Origin: Lutraria lutraria
Taxonomy: Eukaryota > Mollusca > Bivalvia > Venerida > Mactridae
Reading direction: 5' to 3'
Length of the DNA: 64,000 bases
Assembly (NCBI GenBank): GCA_964023205.1
Contig: OZ026837.1
Coordinates: 12,749,479-12,813,478 of the forward strand
The notes under the pieces were generated by a model. It was given only the letters and a program-made list of their open reading frames with translations. It was not told the origin of the DNA and searched no databases. Shown piece after piece: positions 13,056 to 27,300 of this stretch. Each line of letters opens with the position of its first letter. Position 1 is the stretch's first letter. The position numbers and the translations under genes were made by a program.

Positions 13056-16000
13056 GTCCTGTCAGTCTTATAAAGACCTTAGCATTCACAATTATGTACA
13101 TTTTATGTGCCATGTTTAATTAAATAGAATCATTGGGCCAAAAAGAACTTGTTTCCAGAAATGTAGAGTCAATAGGTAAGCAGAACCATTTTTGTTCAAG
13201 TACATTTATATTTTTTTAAGTTCAGAAATTTGTTTATAACAAAATGAAAATGTTGGCAAGAAAAAACTGAATGTGACCAATATAAGTCTTCGGTTAATAG
13301 ACTGAAAAAATAGTAAGGGTCATTAGTGGAACCCAGGAACATTTAATGATCAGCCATATACCTATTGGTTATCTTTTACTTGTTGTACTATACTAGTACT
13401 TGATACTAAAGAAATGTAAGTGATATGCCAGTATATGTAAGTGATATGCCAGTATATGTAAGCAGATTTTGAGCTTCTTTGTAGAGTTCACTTGGTATAG
13501 CCAGGTTTTAGTTTAATGGGGAAAAAATCTGCTTAGTTTAATTGCTTGATGAATTTTTGTTTTATCTCTTTACCAGCCAGAATGAATTTTTTTTGCAAGA
13601 CATTTGTTAGACAATGGAATGCATGTGGTGAACTGTATTAAATTTTGTATGTGGTGAATGATCATGCTTCTCACGAAATTTGAAGTAATCTTTCTTTGAA
13701 CTTAAATGTCTATCTGTTTAACACATCAGTTTTTATCTTAACTCATTTGAAATGTAGAAAAGCGAGTTTACTCATTTTTTTAAGGATGCATGTAGATAGT
13801 TATTTAACCTATTAATCGCTATGATCATTGAACTGTTCTCGTCTGTGATATTGTTTTTGTCTTCTCTTTGTCAGTCATTATTTGACCTACAAATGAAATT
13901 AAAGATGACGTGCAATGATAGGATTGTTACGTTACGCTTGTTAAGTATGATTATGGTCATTTGATTTTAGTTAATGTGTTCGTGTGTGACAGTTAACAAA
14001 TGGCGTTAGTTGTTATTATGCAATATCGCTTCCATTTTACGACCATATCAATACCTCCGAGCTATGAATGACAGAACGCGTATGTTGTAATATGTCAACT
14101 AATTGTAATATACAGGTATATTTTTGATTAACTTGTGTTCTGATAATAAGGATTAATTGTCAGGTTTTCATTTTTTTGTATGAAATGGGATTTTTTAACC
14201 CCTAAATTTTTTTTATTAAGATCCTTATGAACTTTCACAGCTTACCATTTTTTGTTTGCATTAAATCTGTCATGTTTGTGCTGTTTGTTAAATCATGTGG
14301 TCAGAACTATGCTGAAAATGTTTGTGGATTTTTATTTGCTTCTGTTATTAGAAGAAGAATTTGATAAGGAAAATTATTGACAAGAATAAATCACAGACTT
14401 AGGCAACAGGTGTGTTATTATTATGGTCCTCGAAAACTAACTGATTTACATTTACTTTCACATTTAAGTATTCCCTCAAATATTTGGCATTCCCTACAAT
14501 GCCTGGATTGATTTGGACTAATTTCATTAATAATTGTAAATGAATTCCTAAAAAAACACTGATTTTGTTGAAAATTAATGAAGTTTTTATGAATACTCAA
14601 GCTAAGATTTATTTGTAACTTACTTCCTGAAAATGAAGAGATAAAGGCAGCTTAAAAATGGTACCGGTAATTTCTATGTTTAAGCCCCTCTCCCGCCCAA
14701 TCACAAAACTCTGTATCTGCCCCTGCAGTCTCTTAAATTATTCCCATTTCTTATTATATTTATGATTGATAGAAATGGTATAGCCTGGAGCTATGTTTAT
14801 AAATTGCCTACAGCTGTTTCAGAGCTTAGTGATAGGATAACTTTGTGATATTAAATTGCATTGTAGGTATTTTACTTGAATGAAATGAAATATCTGCATC
14901 TATGGAATCAATAATTGAGAATGTGAGAAAATAAAGATTTAGTGTTGCTAAGAAATTCCTTTAAGGCAGCTCATGTTGAAGATTAAAGTGACCCAAGAAT
15001 TCTGAATCTGATTTTGTGATCTCTCCATCATTTATAAATGCTAATAAAGTTGCTTAATAAACTGTTAAGACGATTTAGGCAAAAAGTCTAAGATTAGCGG
15101 AAAAAGGTAGGTTGGAGACTAGGGTTGGGGTAATCCAGGATTTTTAATGCATGTCTAATGCCACACACTAAAAAGAAATGAAGTAGTGACCACCGGTACT
15201 TGAAAGAAAGTTCTGATGTTCATATCAAAATTTGCAACGTTACTTGGAGACAAACAGAGTGTCCCAGAAAATATATCATGTATGTTCTCTAATGAGACGT
15301 AATAAATTTCAGGATATTTGTAAACCTTGAATGTTGAGCTTTAAAATTCCTTTGTTTTTCTCATGAGACATTGTTTATATCATGAATTTATGGTATGACT
15401 GACACAGTTTTCTTTGTGTCTCATTGATACATTGTAACATCACTCTTTTATTAGATAACTTGGTTAAAAGATCTATATACGTGTAATCAATAATTGTAAA
15501 CACATGAAGAAAAAGCATTCATGTAACTATACTGACGTATAACTATATTTTATAATGTCTCTGTACTAAGGACCAGGTATTCCACTCAGTTTAAAAGTTA
15601 TTGATTCCTTGTTGTGTTTGTAGCCAGATTTTATGGAGACCAATTTGGAATATATTTAAGGGTTCTATGGTTAAAGTCCAGGTCATGTGCAAAACTTAGA
15701 TTAGTGGTTTTGTCACATTTTCTTGATTTGCGTAATTGCTGAGTTCTTTTATTTTGGAGTGGTTCAAAAATCTTTTACCAGTACATGATACATTTTTCTA
15801 ACTTTGCTATGTAATCAACATATATTTTAATATGTACAGCATGAATTAGAATTTGGTTTGAAACCTGTAGCAGTTTTTAATGGGATGTTTCTTTCAAAGA
15901 ATTTTTTTGGGAGGAAAACAAAAAAAATCATACAATCTGTTTCGTTTTCGTGGATTTTTTTTGTTTCAATTACACTTTCAGCCAAAAGAAACATTGTAAG

Positions 16001-16960
16001 CCTGTATTATAAATACTTTAAATGATGAAAAACACTAATTTGACTATTAATAATAAAATAGTGATTAATTAATGACAGTTTTTGAAAAATGAATTATTTT
16101 CTTGAACAGAAGGTGTAAAAACTCAATGATTTGAAAGAAAGAAAATATTTAGACCAATATGTATCTGAAAAACTGTAATATTCTGTGTTGAAGATGGTTT
16201 TTTTGCAGAGCAGTATAGTTGATGTGACGTGTCACTTACCTTCAACCCGGATTTCTCGATATTTTGACAGTTATGTTGATTAGACATTCTCCATGCAGTA
16301 AAAGGATGTTAACATACAATTTTACGATCTTTCAGTGAATATGATAATTGATGGCCTCATTAATGAGTAAAGAAGTATGTTCTCTGATTGTCATTCTGAA
16401 TTTTCAATCTAACAATCAATTATGTTAAATCATGTACATTTGTAAAGTAAAATATTAATAGATTCTGATCTCCAACATTCCATGTCAAAAAAGTAATACA
16501 TACATTTCTCATTGGTCAAAACTGTTTTTATTTTATACATTGAAATAAGGACAGAAGGAGCAATGACCTGGATGTTTAAACATAATCAAATACTGTAATT
16601 AATCATTAAATATTTCATTCAATCAATAAATCAGTCACTATTATTCGATCAGTCTACTTACAAATCAAAAGTGTTCGACGACCCAGATGAATTCTTGATT
16701 TGCGGATGAGACCGTATTAATTATTTTCTTTGGCCTGAATGTTGGTGAAATAGGATTGTTGACAAACGTGCTTACATCTTGTTGTTGCGTATTAATTACG
16801 CTTAATTTATCATATACCATGTGTTGTTTCATACCGATTAGTTTTAATAGAAAATTTTGACTTAAATAAAAGCTAGAATATACGGAATTAAACTGTTGGA
16901 TTTAATGAAAACAACTTAATCTGGTAATCTTTTATGTTTCTTCAAAATTGTCAGTTATCA
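13056..16960. other. Gene-free stretch
   Basis: 3.9 kb of AT-rich sequence. A 22-bp unit (AGTGATATGCCAGTATATGT plus AA) is duplicated near 13418..13461. No exon or element recognised. Confidence 0.45.
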
Positions 16961-17131
16961 CAGGGCTCTCATTTGACCCTTAAAATGGCATCTTGATCCT
17001 TGATTAGCAAAATAAATCTTCTCTTGAGAAGTTCACTATTACATTAGTTGGAAATTTTATTGACCCTTTAAATAATTATCAGATAAGGGTAATTTTTTAC
17101 TCTGGACTTTTGACATCTAGTGAGCACCCTG
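16961..17131. mobile_element. Possible MITE, CAGGG termini
   Basis: Ends CAGGGCTCTCA and (reverse complement) CAGGGTGCTCA match at 9 of 11 positions over a 171-bp span, but there is no target-site duplication and no second copy in the window. Confidence 0.35.
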
Positions 17132-18957
17132 TGTCGATTAGGAAATGATGGAATACTTTAAATACTTATAATTAATGTTTTGTTTATTTTTTGCTTTAGT
17201 ATTTTATTTTATTTTCTTCTAGTTACTCTCAACATGAGTTTTGTTTATACATTTTCAATCTTCATACTAAGATGGTGTAAATTTAATAGAAATCTATTTT
17301 CTGACTACAATGTATTCACAAGAAAATCGTAGAAGTACAACATGAGAAATGAAAGTGTTAACATGAATACAATACTAGATTATTGTTGAATACCTATAAG
17401 ATTTTATTATTAAATGTATAGTTTTGTAACTTGTTAGTAATGGTTTATGGACAGATAGAGCCTAACTGTGTCAAAAGTAGATGTAAAAAATGTATTTACT
17501 CCATTTTAATGAAAAGCATACTGTCTACCTTTAATATGACGTTTTAATAGGAATTTTGAATAATGCAGGTGTATAGTTTAGTCCTTAATTCTGTAGCTTG
17601 TTGTTTTGTTAATTGTCTAAAATTTGTTGAATGTATTATTTTACTACATATTATTAGACAAGTTGAAAATGGCCAATGCTTGTACTATAGCTACTGTGTC
17701 ATAGCTCATGAACAGATTGATTTAACTGGCTTTCAATGTACATGTATTCATAGGATGATTGAAAAAAATTCTTGTTGTATTCAATCGTTGAACATTATAT
17801 ATATATGCACTGTTGAATGTAAATCTTGTACAAACATTTGTGGTCTGATGAGCGTCAGGTAAAGATTTGATTTGTATATCAGAAACTTTATTTCATTGTA
17901 AATAACAGTTAATGATAAGATGGTACAGAGAGGCCTGTGAACAATGGCTAAGGTAGGGAATGTAATATATGGTCTGTACTTATGGTTGGCCTTCTATGGA
18001 TAGTAAGCTTCATTCTCACTGTCACTGTGTCTAAAAAATGCAACAATGTTTCTAGATTTTGAAGAAAAGCTTAAAGCTTATTCTTGTTGAATTATTTGAA
18101 AACAAGCCTTTTGTACCATGCTATGAGTGTGATAAGAGAAAAGGTTGGACGATTTGTAATAAAAGGCCATGAAAATATTCTGGGATGAAATGTACGTCCA
18201 AATTACAAAAGGCATGTATAGAAAATAAATAGAACAGGAAAGTTTTGCGATCTTAGGTAATACCCTATGTTATAGGTCTATAAACAGTTTATATGACTTG
18301 TTTGTTTTTAGCCTTAATGGGTTTTTATTCTTCTTGTTTATTTGTATAGCATTCATTGACTTCAATAAATGTGTTGTGTTTGAATTATTATATTTCTTTT
18401 GAGCTTTAGTTTTCATGTACCAGTACCTTCTCTGTAAAGTTGAAGTATTGATATTTGAAATGCTAACATTTTATTTATCATGCATAATTTATAGGTTATA
18501 AATTACTTTTTTTAGGAAAATCAATTTGAGATATATTTCTCAGTGAAGTTGTATTTCTTGAATTTGTATTATTAATACATTTATTTCTTATGCCTGTGGT
18601 GTTGCCTAGAAGCACTTTTTGTATGACATTGTGTTTATACTGTACTTCCTCTAATATTCTTGCTTGGTCTTGTGTTTATAATTCAGCAGTCATACAATAT
18701 TAATCTATCATCCTTGCTTGATTCTCATCTTTATGTAATGGATTGCTTTAAGTTTTAACACATTCGAAAATCTACATGCCAATAAATTAGTCTGATACAT
18801 ATGTAGGTTTAAATCAATGACATGGTTAAAAACTGTTGATTTTGAGTTTATGAACACCTGTTAATTAAGTTTACCATAAATTGTTATCAACAACCACTCT
18901 TTAGCAGACATTTTTTCGTGATTGATAAAATTAAAATCTGAACGCCAACTTATAGGG
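17132..18957. other. Gene-free stretch
   Basis: The 99-codon frame at 17563..17862 is Cys/Ile-rich, has no known domain and lacks splice context. Not called. Confidence 0.4.
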
Positions 18958-19095
18958 AGCACCCATTGTGGTTAAGTGGTTGTGTTCTCTAACTAGAGTT
19001 TTAACCACTAGGTCATGGTCTTTCTCTGCTCTAACAACTGGAGAAGTCATTAAATAACCCTGGGTGTTGGTGTGATGAAAAATTAAACTTTCACA
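18958..19095 (+). mobile_element. Possible decayed SINE
   Basis: GTGGTTAAGTGGTTGTGTTC resembles a tRNA A box, and CCACTAGGTCATGG follows at tRNA-like spacing. No clear body or tail. Confidence 0.3.
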
Positions 19096-19707
19096 GTTTC
19101 TATTGAATTTGTACTAATATAATGTTTATTGAATTGTTTAGATAAACAAATTTTTTTCACTCATGCCAAGTTCAAAATAGATGGTGTACCCATTCTTCCA
19201 ACCTCTCCATGTAAAAATCCCCACGCTCATTGAGAAAGGAAAGAAATCATGACTTACATTATTATTACATATATAATCTTCCACATTCCAACCTGTTCAT
19301 TACTGTCAATTAAACAGTAGTGGGACAAATTTTAAAAAGATGTAAAATGTTACACTCACAGAACTTTGGAGGGGATGGCATTTTATGGGAAAACTAACTC
19401 AATATATACAGTTTATATCCAGTACACATTTCTGTTTCCTCACCTACCCTCTGAGTGATGCTACAGCATTTTGATATTGTTTTAACAATGACCCTTTTCA
19501 TAAATTATGAATTGTATGAGTCAGAAAAGTATGAAAGCCTCATTGAATGTTTTTGCTGAACATGAGAGAATGTGTGATAAATCTTAGATGTGAAAACATC
19601 CACAGCTATAGTGAAACCAGTTCTTAATGGCCGCCTGTGAATATAAGATGCCATGTGAATAAATGTAGATCTATACATTTTGTATTTAGCACACTCTGAT
19701 TGATATA

Positions 19708-19885
19708 CAGTCAAACCTGTGAACAACGTCGACTCTTGGGAAAGACAAAATGTGGCCTTTATTGACAGGTGGCATTTGTTTGGAGGTCATTTTGTTATAA
19801 ATAATCACTGATTGTTTGTAGAATAATGGCCTTTATTCACAGGGTGACCTTTATTTGGAGGTGGCCACTAACACAGGTGTGACTG
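19708..19885 (-). mobile_element. MITE, CAGTCAAACCTGTG family
   Basis: Inverted ends CAGTCAAACCTGTGAACAAC and (reverse complement) CAGTCACACCTGTGTTAG, TA on both sides, interior GGTGACCTTTATTTGGAGG. Orientation is opposite to the 136..324 copy. 650 bp before the TPST exon. Confidence 0.88.
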
Positions 19886-20451
19886 TATCAAGTAAACTAT
19901 AATGGGGTTTAAAAGGTCTGACCAACAGCCAAGTTAATCTTATTTGGCAACTTTTTTTGGCAAATTAAGGGCCCAATCATCTTTACCCTAAAGTTAAAAA
20001 ATGCTGATCATGGTTTATATTGATTGTATTTCATGTTTTTTTGACAATTATAATAATGCCATAATTGACTTGGCACGTTTCACACTTATCTCAGTATTCT
20101 GAGAGTCTAGTTTCATTATCTTGTAATATCATTCGCGTGTAAGAAGCAAGTTTTGATTATTCATTAATTTACTAAATGCCTCAGATGTGTTACCATGGTA
20201 ACCATAAGATTTATAAGACAATATAGACTGTTAATAATTCCTTCTACGGTCTCATGTATAAATTATTACAAAATTTGTCCACAGGTATTACTATTAGATG
20301 AATTTATGAACAACTTCCATTTCATTAAATTTTACCTTTTTCACAAATGAAAATCATGTTTTCTTCAAATTTTGAGAAAGTTCTGATTTATTTGACTATT
20401 TGTTAAATAAGCATTCAACATTCAATATATTGTGGTTTATCTTTTTTCCAG
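19886..20451. other. Sequence upstream of the TPST exon
   Basis: Presumed intron, ending in the polypyrimidine tract and AG at 20451. No promoter signals recognised. Confidence 0.45.
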
Positions 20452-20541
20452 GATGAAACCTTATTCTGAAAACAGATGACATCTGATTCATGATCACAGC
20501 AACCTAGCGCTAGATTTTTTTACTCTCAAATTCAACTAGTG
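20452..20541 (+). other. TPST: TPST 5'UTR portion with acceptor and two short uORFs
   Basis: A pyrimidine-rich tract followed by CCAG ends at 20451, a good acceptor, so this exon probably begins at 20452. The 90-nt leader contains two upstream ATGs with complete small ORFs: 20453..20479 (8 codons plus stop) and 20490..20507 (5 codons plus stop). Both end before the TPST ATG at 20542. An upstream non-coding first exon is implied but not proven. Confidence 0.6.
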
Positions 20542-21371
20542 ATGCGTATATTCAAAATGAGAGGGATGTCTCGTAAATTCTTTGTGTTTGTTAGTGTGAC
20601 CTTTTTCATGTTAATTATGTTAGGGTATTGGAATGTCCCATGTGGGCCGTCGAGTCATTACATAATGGTGCCAAAGGAACAAAAGATTATATACGGTCGT
20701 GATAAACAAGCTATTCCATATCATAGAGAAATGCCATTAATTTTCATTGGGGGAATGCCTCGTAGCGGTACGACCCTCATGCGTGCCATGCTGGACGCTC
20801 ATCCAGAAGTCCGGTGCGGCGAGGAGACCAGACTTATTCCACGTTTGTTAGGAATGAGAACAAACTGGGAACGGTCGGAAATTGAGAAAAAACGTTTGAT
20901 TGAGGCAGGAATTGATGATAATGTGATAGACTCAGCGTTAGCTGCTTTCATTTTGGAAATTGTAGCCTTGCATGGAGAAGCAGCCCCTAATTTATGTAAC
21001 AAAGATCCATTTACATTGAAATCCAGTGTTTATTTAAAACGTTTATTTCCAAATGCTAAGTTTATATTCATGATACGAGATGGCCGAGGTACTGTGCATT
21101 CTATCATTTCTCGCAAGGTGACAATCACAGGATTTAATTTAAACGATTATCGTCAATGCTTGTCCCGATGGAGTATGGCAATGGAGATGATGTACTCCCA
21201 GTGTTTGCAGGTTGGCGCCGACCAATGTATGCCTGTCTACTATGAACAGTTAGTGTTACAGCCCGAGTTGTGGATGAGGCGTATAACAAAGTTCCTCAAT
21301 ATACCATGGAATTCATCAGTACTTCATCATGAAGATTTCATTGAAAAACCAGGTGGAATTTCTGTCTCAAA
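20542..21371 (+). CDS. TPST: TPST coding exon 1
   Basis: It runs from ATG to a strong donor (CAAA|GTAAGTAT) and codes for 276 full codons plus two bases. It carries the signal anchor and the whole PAPS-binding and catalytic core. Without splicing, the frame reaches a TAA three bases into the intron. Confidence 0.95.
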
Positions 21372-24300
21372 GTAAGTATATAAGTGTATTCAAAAATTTT
21401 ACTTTAACTGTCTTAACATGTTTATTGGCCAGCTGTATATGAAAAGAAACCTTAGAAAAAGACTATTGATGATTTTATAGCTCACATTTATTGTTATAAT
21501 TTAGTGAAGAATTCTCTTAATAAAGGCAATGTATGGAGGCCTTAGGACAGGTGACCCTTGTTCCCATGTTTGTCTGTTTATTTTGTGGACAAATGGCTAT
21601 TCATTACATTTTAAGGTGAACTAATTCTGTAAAGTAGTAATATTATGGCTTTAATCATTTATCCCCAACTGTTTTGTCTGGTGACTTCAAATTATAATGT
21701 ATATTCATCGGATGAGTTTTTTTAGAGAGTTCAGCAGAAAAACGTTGATTTAATTCAATCTTAAGCATTAGCATTGACTGAAACTGAGAACTTCCTAGAC
21801 AAAATCTTGTATTGATATTTCAGAAACTAAGCTTGAATAGTGTGATAAACTGTTTAAAATGAAACATGTCTGTTTAAATTTGATAAACAAGTCTAAATAT
21901 TTCTTTCCCAAGAAATGTGTTGGCATGCTACTGTACTACCGTAAATTTCTAAAGAATTAATCAGTCTATACATATAGATTTAAAATTTAACAGTTACTCA
22001 ACTTACAATATAAACTCTAATTCTGACCCCTCTAATCTGGATATCACCTTTATCCCCACTTTTTATCAGAGTGTTAGTCTACAAATCTTGATCAGAGAGG
22101 TACTCAGGTAGCCTGGACAAATATAGATTAGAGAGGTGACTTGGACAATAATAGATTAGAGATTTACTCTGGACAAAGATAGATTAGAAAGGTAATATGT
22201 ACAAAGATAGATTAGAGATGTAATATGTACAAAGATAGATTAGAGAGGTAATCTGTACAAAGATAGATTAGAGAGGTAATCTGGACAAAGATAGATTAGA
22301 GAGGTAATCTGGACAAAGATAGATTAGAGAGGTAATATGGACAAAGATAGATTAGAGATGTAATATGTACAAAGATAGATTAGAGAGGTAATCTGGACAA
22401 AGATAGATTAGAGAGGTAATCTGGACAAAGATAGATTAGAGAGGTAATCTGGACAAATATAGATTAGAGAGGTAATCTGAACAAAGATAGATTAGAGAGG
22501 TAATATGGACAAAGATAGATTAGAGAGGTAATATGTACAAAGATAGATTAGAGAGGTAATCTGGACAAAGATAGATTAGAGAGGTAATCTGGACAAAGAT
22601 AGATTAGAGAGGTAATCTGGACAAAGATAGATTAGAGAGGTAATCTGGACAAAGATAGATTAGAGAGGTTATCTGGACAAAGATAGATTAGAGATGTAAT
22701 ATGTACAAAGATAGATTAGAGATGTAATATGTACAAAGATAGATTAGAGATGTAATATGTACAAATATAGATTAGAGAGGTAATCTGGACAAAGATAGAT
22801 TAGAGATGTAATATGTACAAAGATAGATTAGAGAGGTAATATGTACAAAGATAGATTAGAGAGGTAATATGTACAAAGATAGATTAGAGATGTAATATGT
22901 ACAAAGATAGATTAGAGAGGTAATCTGGACAAAGATAGATTAGAGAGGTAATATGTACAAAGATAGATTAGAGATGTAATATGTACAAAGATAGATTAGA
23001 GAGATAATATGTACAAAGATAGATTAGAGATGTAATATGTACAAAGATAGATTAGAGAGGTAAAATGGACAAACATAGAATAGAGAGGTAGCATGGACAA
23101 AGATAGATTAGAGAGGTAATCTGGACAAAGATAGATTAGAGAGGTAATATGGACAATTCTGGGCTAGAGTGGAGTTAACTGAGAAATGGACACATCCCTC
23201 TCCCCCTTAGCTATTTGTAACACTACTGTGAGCATTTTTTACAAAATGGATGGTATTATCTTTCTGCAAAAGGATCTTATTCAAGATGTACAGACATTTC
23301 TAAGCAAAAACTGATCAATTTGGCTGCATTCTAAACATGCTTAAAGGTGATTTATTTCTGACATTTACATTATTAGGCTTTGGTGTGAACCTATTGTGTC
23401 TGTTTCTCATATCAATGAAAGATTTAAAGTACTTTCGCACTTAACAAACTGAACATGTTGCTGTATACCTGTATATGTATACACGCTGGTATGCAATTGA
23501 AATCACATCAGTTTCAGACAGGCATTCAGCATGTGTTACTTTCATTCAATTTAAGATGCTTAATCAAAATGTTATGAAATCCTTTTTATGTGAAAGGGGC
23601 TTTTTCTATTGACCTCCCTATAAGGGTCCGGCATGGAGGCCAAAATGCAAAATCAGACCCTTACCCATTGAGTGGTCTGCTAGCTATCAAGTTTCTTCAA
23701 ATGATTCCTTTCATGTCATGTTTACCCCATTTTTGGGACGAGCTGTGGTAAAAATAGAAAAACATTTCAGCTGAATTCATTGACTGAATAACCATCACAA
23801 AACTTGGTCTTCTGGTATGTCAGACTTAATTGGTGCGTCAGCTTTGGTCCAGTGGTAAGTGTGCTGGACTTCTAACCGAGTGATCTGGGTTCGATTCCAG
23901 GTCACAGCAGGTGATATACCCTACCATGTGATGAAAATCTGACAAACGTATCAATCTTCCTCCACATGTGGAGAAGTTGCCAGTTCATTGTGTACAGGTT
24001 AGAATATCATCCAGGAAAACTGGTTAGGTAAATCGGCTGTCGGATAACTGAAAAACTATAGAAAAACGTCGTTATATAGATCTTCAGATATACTGGGATA
24101 TGGCTTATTGTGGATATATAAGCAGTTACAGTCTATTTTATTCACTAATAATAGATGTTGAACAGATGTTACTGTTGAAAACATGGAGATATTCATGAAT
24201 AGACTCAAAAAATTTGTTATTATGGTTTATCTTGAGCATTTAATCGGGCAGCCCACTGATGTCACACAGTAAAAGTTGGTCATTTTTGTTTTAAGATTTT

Positions 24301-27300
24301 CCCTCCTACCTGATAATTTAGAACAAAATTTTGAGAAAAAAGAACAGCAACAGTGGCCTTTACTACTAAGTACCAAGTTATGATTTAAGCCATGCAATAA
24401 TTAAGTGTATCTAATTTGATAATATTAAAAAGAATGTTGAAAACTAAGACCTAGAAATGAATTGATCATTTATTTATTATACTACGTAAAGTTTTGCATT
24501 GTTTGTCAGTGTGTATAGAACTCGGATCAGATATTTCATTATGGAGCAATTATGTTACATATAATTATATAATTATCTTATTCATTCATCGTTCATAGTC
24601 TACTAATTGTGATGGATAACTTGAAAATGTATGCATGTACAACTACATGTATTATGTAAATGTTTTATAATTAGTTCGTCAATTATTTTCACATAATGTG
24701 TATTTCCTTGATAATTTGGCAAATGTGATTACTTCTGACATTAACTTTTTATTCTTCATTTTATTAACAAAAGCTTGATACCTGTATTCTCTTAGAACCG
24801 ACCTTGTCTCTTTATGTGAGAAAGTAGGCAGTTACTTCTGGAGGATGGGAGTCTAGTACTGGTTTTACCCAGGAACCATGGTAAGATGGTCTGTCTGTCT
24901 CATATGACTCTGACTGCATGTTGAAAAGGGGCGTAAACTCAAACAAAGAAACAAACAAGTTCTCGTGGTCAGATGTGTTGGGAGCCAATATGTCTGTATA
25001 TGGTTCCAATTTAGTAACTTTTAGTTTCAGTTGACCTATAGCTGCCAAACTTGATATATAGCAAGTTGTTATGAAGACCTAGTTTGGTATGATATTTGGT
25101 TGTTCTTATGTCAAGGTCATTAGTATTGAAATTAGGAAATCAGTTTCTGCTCAAGAAAGTGTTTAAAACCTGCTTTAAATACTGTGCAAAGTTTGGTGAT
25201 ACTGGTTCAATCTTTTTTCAATTTAAGCCTATAGAGTTCTAACCTATAATTACTGTGCAAAGTATAACCAGTCTTGCATTTAGCAACCATGTTAATTAAC
25301 TTCTAATAAACAGACTTAGACACAATACAAACAAACCAAGACTGTTAGCCATACTGTGTCTATATCATTTCAACCAGGCACTTGAGAACTTTAGAAATTC
25401 TTGAGTAGAGTTCCATGTATCAGTTATTTACAATAAGCAATCATACCATATATGGTATAGTAAACAAGTTCAGAGGCCTCATTAGTATAACTAGTTTATT
25501 TCTGTTAATCCAAATCCTTGGAATGAGTTTTCCTGAAAGATTGATTTAGTTTTGCCATCATATATCTACACCAGGTTACAATGAATTATACATAATGAAG
25601 ACATTTTATGTCACCAGTGCTCCTGGGACATAAGTTAGCTATGATGCCTGTTTATGGTCCCTGGGGGGAATTGTATGGAAAGGTGATGAGTCAGGCAAAG
25701 GCAAATTCTGTGACATATAACATTAAATTAATTCATTCAAGTAATTAATTAGTAATATACTGTATCTATAAAATCGTCTATGAATAAATTGATTGATTTT
25801 AAATCCATTACACTTCCGCCCAATGTTGAATGGAATACAGGGCATTGTCAGTTATTTTATTCTATTCAATTTGTTGAATAAGCACTAAAGGGACTAGATT
25901 CGATAATTACATTCTTTACAAAATCTGTAAACTGTTCTTATTTGATGACAATCATAATAAATGTTAAAATTAAGGCTTGTCAATGATTCATGTGTATATG
26001 TAATGCTTTATATACTGGTTTTATTTATTTCTTCATTTGCTTCTGAGACTTAATTGGGGAATTTTTAATGAATTTTGGGGGTAAATGTATTCTTTTCAGA
26101 TTAGGGAATGGGGCGTCCACAAATCAGTGTCAAAACATGACTGCTTCAGTTTACAGTATGTGTATCACAAGGGTTCTTGGCAGCATGATATCCAATGTAG
26201 TAGTACAATTACTGATGATTCTGTGGTGGAGTTGCAGGCCTTGTAATATGCCATTTTTGGGTCTGTTATTCTTCCCTGTACCCAAGTAAAAAAGTATAAA
26301 TTGTTACCCACTGAGAGAAAAAATTCTCCATAATTAAAACAAATCATTCAAGATGCTGCCTAAAGAAAGTAAAATTAGCTAATTAAGTGTTTCACGAATG
26401 CAAATTTCGCCATCAATAGGACCTGATGCCTGTTTCCCAAAACAATAAAAAAGGGGCCGACAGTGGTTAGGGTCTCTGACTAGTAATCACTAGCCCCTCA
26501 TTGCTGTTAGTTTGAGTCTGTACCAGGACCAAATTTCAGAAGTGAGGAAGTTGTATAGCTAGCTTACAGAAGGTCAGATTTCTCCCTTAGATGGTTACCC
26601 CAGCATATTCCTCCACTGTTAAAGCAAGGAAAGTTACCAAATGGCCATTGCTTTTAGTGCGACTTCAATCCACAGTAAAAAAAAAGAAAACTGACAGTGA
26701 TGATACAATATGTGTATTATCGCTTGAAGGACATAGGCAGTTTGTTATTGTTTGATAAATCACATTGATCAGCCATGAAGAAATATACATATGTTTAGTG
26801 TTTACTTTATTGTTATCTATCTCGAGCAGTTTGCTGTATTTTAATTGAAACTGAACGATTTTGACTTTCAGTATTCCTAAATGAATGCATGAATATTACT
26901 CAACCCTTATAATCTATTTTTGTAAGTTTTGTCATTATAAAATTCAGATGTCAATTCAGAATCAAGTCTCTATAATACTGTTCAATCTCGATCAGTGTAT
27001 CGACTAAATTGTAGTGAATATTATTTTATTGATTTTAGCCCACTGACATCCATTATAATGAGAAGACATTCTGTGGAGACATTGCTCATCTTTGGACTGA
27101 CACTGACACTTTGTTCATTCCTGACAAAAGCCACTGTGTAATTTATTTATCTAATTCAAGTTCCATCTTACAAAATTAAATTTTTTGTCATGTCATCTGA
27201 ATCCAATACATGGATAAATTAATGTAATATGATGTTTGGTATAAGACCTTAAGAAATGTCCTGGTTTCGTCTTAACTGATCATGACAGACCTTATTAAAA

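Noticed and set aside
17563..17862. 99-aa Cys-rich ORF
   Set aside because: Cysteines are scattered without a finger or knottin spacing, there is no signal peptide, and codon use looks like the surrounding AT-rich DNA.
20539..20541. GTG as TPST start
   Set aside because: ATG follows immediately at 20542 and is the normal eukaryotic choice.
20799..21002. 67-aa ORF antisense to TPST
   Set aside because: Shadow of the conserved TPST frame.
22093..23155. CRISPR-like direct repeats
   Set aside because: The 28-bp units are head to tail with no unique spacers, in a eukaryotic intron.
23833..23905. tRNA-Arg gene
   Set aside because: The head of a SINE with an attached non-tRNA body; a full cloverleaf cannot be drawn.
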